This document shows positions 18,601-25,019 of a stretch of 64,000 bases of DNA, piece after piece; position 1 is the first letter of the stretch; each line of letters starts with the position of its first letter. This stretch comes from a virus. Below the pieces are notes generated by a model. That model was given only the letters and a program-made list of their open reading frames with translations. It was not told the DNA's origin and ran no database searches. The stretch is from positions 1 to 64,000 of IMG/VR virus record IMGVR_UViG_3300042311_001406; one strand, 5' to 3'. Made by a program: the position numbers and the translations under genes.

Positions 18601-19133
18601 CGCGTGCGAACGCGACGTTCCTCGACCTTGGCGACGTGCTTGACCTGGGTCTCAATTCGTACTCAATGGCGATCGTGCTGCGACGCAGGAACGATGTCGA
18701 CGGGCAAGGCATCATCGGCAAGAACATCGCTGCAGGCACAGATGGAAGGTACGGCCTCTTCTTCTCTGGTCCGACAAGCGAGTACCAGGCGATCTACGAT
18801 CAAGACGCAAGTGCGTCTGGCGTCGTGAACGTGCCGATGGAGCCAGTGAACACGGTGACGGCCATCGTCGACGTGCTCACCAGAAACACGGTCAGTGTGG
18901 CGCAGTCAAACCACGACATCAGAATGAACCGCGTCAACTACCCGAAGGGGATCGCAGACGTCGCAACGAACTGGAACACGACCGCACCATGGGTCATCGG
19001 ACGATACGGAGCCAGCTCACTGTACGACGCTGACGTCGACATTGCTGAGATCATCGTCAGCCTCCGAGCCTGGAGCCGCGACGAGCGCAAGTGGATCGAA
19101 GACTACTTCGCTGAAGAGTGGGGCACGCCATGA
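15663..19133 (+). CDS. Large appendage protein with LamG-like domains, 1156 aa
   Basis: The GTG start at 15663 overlaps the previous stop. At least two concanavalin/LamG-like beta-sandwiches are visible. One lies around residues 755-900 (YTFAVVWDQTSISVYVDG, LRLEKLRVFNYAI). A second fills the C-terminus, about 920-1156 (GVIQWTDLSGNGLHAAQP, then ADVDIAEIIVSLRAWSRDE). Two similar beta regions lie earlier (about 90-270 and 365-520). LamG folds usually bind carbohydrate or protein surfaces, so a receptor- or glycan-binding tail appendage is likely. It carries no catalytic motif that I can see. It overlaps the next small gene at 19130. Confidence 0.75.
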   Translation: MSISVFDDPSFVAQLDQGVDYSDMQFYLKYEGQADGPRVLPETIDFGNGLGPQLPLLKYFGEEATTTSWVNRGSAGAAGNLTAVGIRSGDLGRDTPFRDATVKGVRCQTEVGTGRYFEAIDALLADVTTEDIFFECVYSREAGTVACPFGKRNQGASTNVGYHLSTAAATTMLWTTRPAGDAVRSGSVTTSQNSFCHVSGYLDNSASGTERQRTYLGSQTSVNAPTATVLGSLSNATPFRVGARWLSSFAAAEDVTIVYLAIWIGNDMILAGSDAALTQIIRNRQMLMGGIAPQVGVKKMLSLSTPFRYVTRSRNGLLKGYRKGAGFEISDDRISFLNGEVVAGIEFASVLNAVGGVSAESYTTAWSAVNCVINNNAIDAPLRPVIAFEGQSLVAASGTNVAKATRTIGLSVSTRYHFGTFAKRGSSRYLYIAVNDSAGNPANRFAYFDLDTGAAVNIGSGLLSARATPFVDGWYKVYVWIDNPAVDAAAVFNVGFSESSSSQNAVGDGSTVNGYLYGVMPVSAPATYINQDMPIIIDQSSTGPIHTYDGASVTSTPYALLWEMAVLDMANSPLVASPCLTLYTDASNYALMSFSSSTTVWRMSCVSVVAGVTQYSLNTDLTTGVRPADGTRNKLVMSNDVNDMSAYSGDNKLVIFDYNTTPFANPAQIRWGQDNNASISGRSHFVISGGVAKSARKTNSHPYRRGVIDGLVAFAPFNEPVTLPRNTVTRADLTTSGSVTFGQAGVEGRAIDLGGGYVETDVAPMSGPWCWAVRAQVLSATLSGNQMIFDQMVPGASTIGNGLVVGINSSFQVYVAYGAGTATSTKTVAPLTTYTFAVVWDQTSISVYVDGALYLSTTAPGTAPMPSSAPVLRLGSNTRSGQSQVASSLRLEKLRVFNYAIRMGALMPLYGRKFAPDLVNPSFWVKSASGNVILDGSNGVIQWTDLSGNGLHAAQPTAGNRPIFGTPAADINGKPTLRFTRANATFLDLGDVLDLGLNSYSMAIVLRRRNDVDGQGIIGKNIAAGTDGRYGLFFSGPTSEYQAIYDQDASASGVVNVPMEPVNTVTAIVDVLTRNTVSVAQSNHDIRMNRVNYPKGIADVATNWNTTAPWVIGRYGASSLYDADVDIAEIIVSLRAWSRDERKWIEDYFAEEWGTP

Positions 19134-19486
19134 GCAGCATCATCAGCGACCTCGACGCATACCTTCAGGCTGCAGGCTTGATCGGTGAATTCACCAGTGC
19201 AGATGTCGCCGAGTTCCAAAAGTTCCTTCGAGAGATGGCTCACGCTGAAGGAAGCGCTGTCGAGCTTGTTCTCAGCTCAACCCTGTTCGATGCGTCGGCC
19301 ATGGGCAGACTGATGGACGAAGGCATGATCACGCACTGGAGCCAGGACGAGAAGACCGGCGACTACCTCATCAAGAGCGACAAAGAGAGGATGAAGCGAT
19401 TCAGCATGAAGAGCCTTCTTCATCTCAGGATCATGAGGGCCGTAACAAAGCCAGAGCGAACGTCGTGGTCGAGCTCGCCATCTTGA
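19130..19486 (+). CDS. Small helical protein, 118 aa
   Basis: ATG 19130 overlaps the stop of the LamG-like gene (ATGA). The protein is charged and helical (AEFQKFLREMAHAEG; KSDKERMKRFSMKSLLHLRI). Its place after a huge fibre-like gene would fit a fibre assembly chaperone, a common arrangement in phages, but no family match is recognised and this is inference. Confidence 0.65.
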   Translation: MSSIISDLDAYLQAAGLIGEFTSADVAEFQKFLREMAHAEGSAVELVLSSTLFDASAMGRLMDEGMITHWSQDEKTGDYLIKSDKERMKRFSMKSLLHLRIMRAVTKPERTSWSSSPS

Positions 19487-19513
19487 ACTCGAAACGCTGA
19501 TGTCGACATGCAA

Positions 19514-19519
19514 TACTCT
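19514..19519 (+). promoter_or_regulatory. Candidate -10 element TACTCT
   Basis: TACTCT lies 20 nt upstream of ATG 19540 in a 53-bp gap between converging reading units. The leader holds a GAGGA ribosome site. It fits the TANNNT pattern seen before other unit-leading genes here. No -35 is evident. Confidence 0.3.
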
Positions 19520-19539
19520 CGACCCGGCGAGGATGAAGT

Positions 19540-21390
19540 ATGACATTCGGCAGCAGCAGCTTCGGCACCACACCACTTGGCGTCCTGAGCGACGATGGGC
19601 TGCCGCCGCTCACTGGCGTTTTTGCTGCCACGGAGGATTCTGACACGCTCGCTGCGTTCGCCAACGATGGGACAGGTGCCGCGGCTGTTGCCAATTTCGC
19701 GGCAACGGAAGCTCCTGACACGATGGTGGCTGCTGGCTCCATCAGCAATACGCCGCTTGGCGTCGTCATCCTCAGGAACGTTGGCGCCATCTACGGGAAC
19801 AACGTCGTCTGGCTGGACGACATCGAGAGCACGGCCGCATTCGCCTCAACAGAAGCCAACGACACGATGGTTGCCCTGGGCAACGCCGTCGTCAGCAGCA
19901 CGATGTCGGCAGTCGAAGGCGACGACACGCTGGTTGCCCTGGGTGACATCTACGCCAGCGGCGTGTTCGCTGCCACAGAAGACGCTGACACGCTGTCGTC
20001 ATCCGGTGACGTGTACGCCAGCGGCTTCGTGAGTGCATTCGAGGCCGACGACACGCTTGCTGCTTCAGGGTCGTTCCTTGCCGTTGGATCACTGGCATCG
20101 ACCGAAGATGAAGACACGCTGTTTGCTCAAGCCAGCATTGTCGTCGGTGGATCGCTGGCTTCGACGGAGGCCGACGATGCCATGTTCGCGTCTGGCGACA
20201 TCCTCGCCTCTGGCGGCATGGCTGCGATCGAAGGCGACGACACGTTGGTAGCCACAGCGAATGCCGTGCTGAACGCTTCTCTGGCGTCGACTGAAGCGGA
20301 CGACACGCTTTCTGCGACCGGTGTGATCGGCCTTGTTGGCAACCTGGCATCGACTGAAGCGGACGACACGCTCTTTGCGACTGGCGTTATCTCGGCCGTT
20401 GGCGCCATTGCGACCACCGATGATGACGACACGGCAGAGATCTCCGGCTACATCTACGGCTCAGGTTCACTGGCTGCCTCCGAAGAAAACGACACGCTGT
20501 CGGCCGCTGGGTCTGTTTCTGCTGTCGCTATCTTCAATGGAACCGAGGACAACGACACACTCTCTGCGTCTGGCGTGGCTGATGTGATTGGCTCTGCTGC
20601 CATGCATGAGGATGACGACGTTCTCGTCGCCGTCGGACTTCCTGTCTTCGTTGACTCTCCTGAGCTGAGCGCTCGCGGTGTTGATGCAGCGATCCAGCTC
20701 AAGTGGAATTTGAACCCGCTGGTTGTGCCGCTGCAGTTCGAGCTCTTTCGGTCAACGACGACGTTCCCGCAGTTCCACGGCGATGGCGACCTCATCTACA
20801 CAGGGCTCGACTACGCGTTCATGGACACGGATGTCGTCGGGGACGTGCGCTACTTCTACACCATCTTCGCCTTGACCGAGACGACGCCAGAGATCAAGTA
20901 CACGCCTTTCGCAACCAAGGCGACTGCGTTCGCCTCGCTGCGCATCGTCATGAAGGCCAGCGTTGTCACGGAAGAGTACCAGCCGAAGCGTGGTGAGTTT
21001 GGGGCCGCGGCAGCGCCCATTCGATTCCAGCGCGCCAGCAAGGCGTGGGGCGACATCGAGCCAGGAGGCATCCGCCGCAGCGACATCCTACTGTTGCAGC
21101 CTGGAGCGCCAACCAATGTCGTCGCGCCTGTCGCTGGAACCATCTCGGCGGTGCGCGGCAACAGCCTGACGCTCACGAGCGCAGTCGGTGGCTTCCGTTT
21201 CGTCTTGCGCGGACTCGATGCCAGCGTCACTGTCGGCGACGAGGTGCGGGTTGGAGCCAGCATCGGCACACTGCAGGATCGCAGCCTGGAATTCGAGATC
21301 TTCAAACTGCCCGTCGGCACCTTTGGCACCAGAACCGTTCGCCCAGCGCGGTTCTACCTGGAGATCGACGTGCGCGACGGCCGAGGTTAG
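19540..21390 (+). CDS. Virion protein with 15 tandem ~22-residue repeats, 616 aa
   Basis: Residues about 25-368 consist of some 15 imperfect repeats with core ASTEADDTLxATG. The conserved Asp-Asp-Thr-Leu (or Met) and following Gly suggest a beta-solenoid or stacked beta-strand fibre. After them, residues about 370-460 form a fibronectin-III-like domain (AIQLKWNLNPLV...RYFYTIFAL). The C-terminus, about 525-616, resembles a lipoyl/M23-type barrel without catalytic His/Asp (VVAPVAGTISAVRG, VTVGDEVRVGASIGTL). It is likely a tail shaft or spike component next to the M23 protein. The number of repeats may vary between relatives. Confidence 0.75.
   Translation: MTFGSSSFGTTPLGVLSDDGLPPLTGVFAATEDSDTLAAFANDGTGAAAVANFAATEAPDTMVAAGSISNTPLGVVILRNVGAIYGNNVVWLDDIESTAAFASTEANDTMVALGNAVVSSTMSAVEGDDTLVALGDIYASGVFAATEDADTLSSSGDVYASGFVSAFEADDTLAASGSFLAVGSLASTEDEDTLFAQASIVVGGSLASTEADDAMFASGDILASGGMAAIEGDDTLVATANAVLNASLASTEADDTLSATGVIGLVGNLASTEADDTLFATGVISAVGAIATTDDDDTAEISGYIYGSGSLAASEENDTLSAAGSVSAVAIFNGTEDNDTLSASGVADVIGSAAMHEDDDVLVAVGLPVFVDSPELSARGVDAAIQLKWNLNPLVVPLQFELFRSTTTFPQFHGDGDLIYTGLDYAFMDTDVVGDVRYFYTIFALTETTPEIKYTPFATKATAFASLRIVMKASVVTEEYQPKRGEFGAAAAPIRFQRASKAWGDIEPGGIRRSDILLLQPGAPTNVVAPVAGTISAVRGNSLTLTSAVGGFRFVLRGLDASVTVGDEVRVGASIGTLQDRSLEFEIFKLPVGTFGTRTVRPARFYLEIDVRDGRG
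19615..20634 (+). repeat. Coding tandem repeat, about 15 units of ~66 bp
   Basis: The units encode variants of ASTEADDTLxATGxI and share DNA words such as GACGACACGCT and TCGACTGAAGCGGACGAC. Copies at 20290 and 20350 are the most alike. They explain the strong internal similarity of this gene and are not an independent element. Confidence 0.85.
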
Positions 21391-21393
21391 CCA

Positions 21394-24285
21394 ATGACGA
21401 TGACCGATGTCATTCGTGTTCGTGTCTGGATCGAAGGCGTCCTTCTGCCTGATGCTGCGTTTGGCGGCATCGACACAAACTCAGCGGCCAGGGGTGGCGC
21501 TGGCGCAACGTTGTCGATCCTCAACATTCCTGGCATGCGACCTGAGGAGTGGGGGCGCGCTCGCTGCGCCGTGGCGTGGAGCAACGTCGAGATCAGAAAG
21601 ACCCGAGGCGAAGACTGGCCGATGCTGTACGACGGAGAGATCGTCGCGTACGGCGACCACAAGAACCCGATGAGTCGCAGCGTCCAGTTTTCGCTCAACA
21701 GCGAGGACATTCACTTCGATCAGTGCCGTCTGTACTACTTCAATCGAGATACGGGAGCCAACGTCATCAACGTGCCGAAGACAGCGTACTTCTTCGGCAA
21801 CTCGTCGATCGAAGAGAGCATTGCGGCACCCGGTCTTGACACCGTCAATCGTCTCGTCGAAGCCATTCGTGCGCAGGGGAACGCCCCGCTGCCATCGAGC
21901 ATGCGCACGGCTTTCAAGGCAACGCTGAGCACGAACTTCTTCTTTGAGCGAGCTCGCCAGCAGCTTGGTCTCGATCGACGCTTCGGCGTGGCGAAGGATG
22001 ACTTCGCGGCTCTCTTGTACTCGAAGAGGGACCTGTTGTTCTCGCAACTGGAAAACGGCGTCGCCGTTCGCGAGGGCGACACGCCTATTCGACAGATCAT
22101 CGAAGAGATGCTCTCGAAGTTCCGCTACGGCCTGACGGTGAACCCGCAGCCAACCGTGATTCGTGGCGGCGACAAAACCGACTTGTCCCCCATCACCGAA
22201 CAGCGAAACCAGGCGCTCGCATCGGCCGAAGAGATCTGCATTCGCCTGCTGGGTGTTTCGCCTTCGATGGTGCCCATCACCGAGCGAACGACGGACGAAG
22301 AGATCAAGGTCATCGCGCTGAAGATTGCGCACCCCACGACCCGTGCGAACCTCTTCCCGGCTGCAGACCTCAGCCTCGAAGGCGTCAGCCTGCTCAGCGA
22401 TCCGGCGACCAGCACCGGCGACATCCAGAGCTACATGGATGAGATTGGCCCCAGCATCATCGAGTCGTTGAAGCTGATTCGCAGCGAGCTGTTGCGCGCC
22501 GCAAGCACAGCGACGACACGAGCTGCCGTCGAGGTGATGGACGAGGACGCAGACTTCAGGGATTACGTCGCTCAGTTCATGCTGCTGCCAGACATGCAGC
22601 TGGCGGCGATCCCTCGTTGCAATGTGATCTTTCCGAACGAGAACAGCAGCTACAGCACCAGCAGGAACTTTCTGCAGGAGCCGACGCGCACCATGAAGTC
22701 GGTGCCCACCGTCAATGGCGCCTCGGATGAAGTCTACTTCGCTCCTGGCAATCTCTCGACGACTGCCGTCAAGAAGACACCGGTCACGACGTACACCGGC
22801 AACTTCTCCATGTGCCCGCCTGTGCTTGTAGCTGGCGGCATCAGCAAAGTGATGGGGAGCAAGTTCGGGAACCGACAGGACCCACTCAACAGCACGGAGA
22901 CCAAGCTCAAGGCTCACAGGGGCATCGACCTCCGCGTTCCCAAGAGAACGCCAGTGCTCTCGGTGCTGGATGGCACCGTCATGTCGTCCCAGCTCGACAA
23001 GCCAAAGGCTGGTGGCCTGTACGTGGTGATCCAGCATGTCGGGAACGACTATACGAAGTACATGCACCTGCTCTCGTCTTCAGTGAAGCCTGGAGACACG
23101 GTCAAGGCTGGCCAGCAGATCGGATTCAGCGGTGGTGATCCAGCCGACGGGCTCAGCGCTGGCGGCAGCACTGGTCCACATCTTCACTTCGAGCTGCACC
23201 GCGGTAGCCGGTCGAATCCGGTGAACCCGGCCGACTTCCTGTTCAAGTGCCAAGACGCGTTCGACAAGAGCGTTGGCAGCGGCAGCGTGTTGGCGACGTC
23301 GTCGGCAGCCACGGAGATCGCGGCCGTTGACGAAGAAAATGCGCAGACGATGGCTGACGGCATCAACAACACCAGCGAGAAGCCGTTCGCTGATTTCGAG
23401 TTCCTGACGCCCGCAGAAGAGGTCCTTGGCATCGTTCCGAACATCGACACGTCGATGGATCGAACCATGACCACGTACTCCGTGCAGGGTGGAGAAGATG
23501 GCCGGAAGAAATACCTGCAGCAGCTGGTGGAAGCCGATCATCAGTCAGCCAGGTACAGTAGCCGAAGCTTTTCGCCGGTGACGATGCCGTTCACGCCGCG
23601 ACTCGTCGCAGGAATGCCCGGTCTCATCGTCGACAACTTTCGACCCGTGATCGTGTTCATCGAGTCGGTGCATCACTCCTATAACCCAGCTGGCGAGGCA
23701 ACGACGACGGCGTCGGTGCGCGGCTACCGGTTCTGGGACGAGGGCGACCCGTACTACTGGCGCGGCGGCAGGGAAGCATTCAAGGAGGCAACCAAGGATC
23801 AGGATGGCGTCAAACAGCCGGACCCTGACGTCGCCAACTTCCCTGGGTTCATGCTGCCCTCCATCTTCGCGACCAACAGCTACGAAGGTCCGCCTGAGAC
23901 CAGCAATGAACCGTTTGGCGGCAAGAACCAGGCACGTCCGAACGATGCGTTCTTTGAGTCGATGATCGGGTGCAAGGGGCTGCCGTACTACTACACGGAG
24001 CGCCAGAGCCCCATCACCGGCGAGACCTTGTCGTACAACGCCTTCATTGGCCACCTCGTGAACTACTACCGGGCGCTGGTTGACACCAGCCACGAGGCTG
24101 CCTCTGGTTTTGTGGACAGTTTCACCTCTCGCTCGTCAATGCACGTCGACGAATACTTCCTGCAGCTCCTCAAATGCCAACCGGGCGCAGGCGGCTACAA
24201 CGGACCCGCATTCCGTGCAACAATCAGGGCCGTCGTTTTGGACTACGTGGCCAAGGTCAGCTCGTCGCACGCATTCAGAGGGTGA
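21394..24285 (+). CDS. Baseplate/tail-tip protein with M23 peptidase domain, 963 aa
   Basis: Residues about 500-620 form a LytM/M23 metallopeptidase domain: His508 and Asp512 in HRGID, His596 and His598 in PHLHFE, and the barrel signature GDTVKAGQQIGFSGG. M23 enzymes cut peptide cross-links of peptidoglycan, so this protein probably opens the cell wall during infection. Before it, residues 1-480 form a large region likely to hold the hub fold, with a beta-rich start (VIRVRVWIEGVLLPD). After it come a linker and a C-terminal domain containing PGLIVDNFRPVIVFIESV. All zinc and catalytic residues appear intact. It is closely spaced between the repeat protein and the sigma-like gene. Confidence 0.85.
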   Translation: MTMTDVIRVRVWIEGVLLPDAAFGGIDTNSAARGGAGATLSILNIPGMRPEEWGRARCAVAWSNVEIRKTRGEDWPMLYDGEIVAYGDHKNPMSRSVQFSLNSEDIHFDQCRLYYFNRDTGANVINVPKTAYFFGNSSIEESIAAPGLDTVNRLVEAIRAQGNAPLPSSMRTAFKATLSTNFFFERARQQLGLDRRFGVAKDDFAALLYSKRDLLFSQLENGVAVREGDTPIRQIIEEMLSKFRYGLTVNPQPTVIRGGDKTDLSPITEQRNQALASAEEICIRLLGVSPSMVPITERTTDEEIKVIALKIAHPTTRANLFPAADLSLEGVSLLSDPATSTGDIQSYMDEIGPSIIESLKLIRSELLRAASTATTRAAVEVMDEDADFRDYVAQFMLLPDMQLAAIPRCNVIFPNENSSYSTSRNFLQEPTRTMKSVPTVNGASDEVYFAPGNLSTTAVKKTPVTTYTGNFSMCPPVLVAGGISKVMGSKFGNRQDPLNSTETKLKAHRGIDLRVPKRTPVLSVLDGTVMSSQLDKPKAGGLYVVIQHVGNDYTKYMHLLSSSVKPGDTVKAGQQIGFSGGDPADGLSAGGSTGPHLHFELHRGSRSNPVNPADFLFKCQDAFDKSVGSGSVLATSSAATEIAAVDEENAQTMADGINNTSEKPFADFEFLTPAEEVLGIVPNIDTSMDRTMTTYSVQGGEDGRKKYLQQLVEADHQSARYSSRSFSPVTMPFTPRLVAGMPGLIVDNFRPVIVFIESVHHSYNPAGEATTTASVRGYRFWDEGDPYYWRGGREAFKEATKDQDGVKQPDPDVANFPGFMLPSIFATNSYEGPPETSNEPFGGKNQARPNDAFFESMIGCKGLPYYYTERQSPITGETLSYNAFIGHLVNYYRALVDTSHEAASGFVDSFTSRSSMHVDEYFLQLLKCQPGAGGYNGPAFRATIRAVVLDYVAKVSSSHAFRG

Positions 24286-24287
24286 AC

Positions 24288-25019
24288 ATGCAGCCGAATC
24301 AAGACTCAGAAGAAGCGCTCGCCCTGGCGTTCCAGCGTGGAGATCTCGAAGCGCTGCGTCGCCTTCGGTCGAGGACGAACGACTTGGTTCTGGCTTCCAG
24401 CCGACGGTTCCAGACGGGACCGGGCCACATCCCGGTGACGGTGCTCAACGCCAAGGCCGATGAACTCCTCGTCGACGCTGCTCGCACGTACAAGCCTGGA
24501 ACCGGTGCGACGTTCAGGACGCACCTCTTCAACCATCTGCGTCGCCTGGATCGGTTCACCAAGGCGAATGCGAACATTGCGCACAAGCCAGAAGCTCGCG
24601 CGAACATGATCACAAACTTCAATCAGCAGTACGCTCTGCTGGCTGACAAGAAACAGCGGCCGCCGACGCCAAGCGAGATGGCTGACCACATGTCGATTCC
24701 TGTCGAGCATGTCCAGCTCATGATGAGTTCGCAGCGTCGAGAAATCCCATGGAGCCATGGGACTGGCACCAGCAACGCCTCCATGAATGAAGCGCACGTC
24801 AACATGGTGCTCTCGAACATCCGCCACGAACTCACTCCTGATGAGATCAAGGTGTTCGACTACCTCATGGGCACCAACGGCAAGAAGAAGACAGCGGTCG
24901 GCGGCGAGATCGCCAAAGGCACTGGATTCAGTCAGGCCAAGGTGAGCCAGCTGCGCACCGCCATCGCCAAGAAGATTCAGCCGCACCTGTCTGGGATGAC
25001 GGCACGGAGCTTCGCGTGA
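24288..25019 (+). CDS. Sigma-70-family-like factor, 243 aa
   Basis: ATG 24288 is chosen because of the AGAGGG ribosome site and the 2-bp gap after the M23 gene. Residues about 53-93 look like sigma region 2 (ADELLVDAARTYKPGTGATFRTHLFNHLRR, cf. the FxPxxGxxFxTY helix). Residues 122-146 resemble region 3 (PPTPSEMADHMSIPVEHVQ). Residues 180-233 resemble region 4 with its helix-turn-helix (LTPDEIKVFDYLMG, GEIAKGTGFSQAKVSQLRTAI). It may direct host or phage RNA polymerase to a class of phage promoters. Its place inside the tail operon is unusual. It overlaps the next gene by GTGA. Confidence 0.75.
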   Translation: MQPNQDSEEALALAFQRGDLEALRRLRSRTNDLVLASSRRFQTGPGHIPVTVLNAKADELLVDAARTYKPGTGATFRTHLFNHLRRLDRFTKANANIAHKPEARANMITNFNQQYALLADKKQRPPTPSEMADHMSIPVEHVQLMMSSQRREIPWSHGTGTSNASMNEAHVNMVLSNIRHELTPDEIKVFDYLMGTNGKKKTAVGGEIAKGTGFSQAKVSQLRTAIAKKIQPHLSGMTARSFA

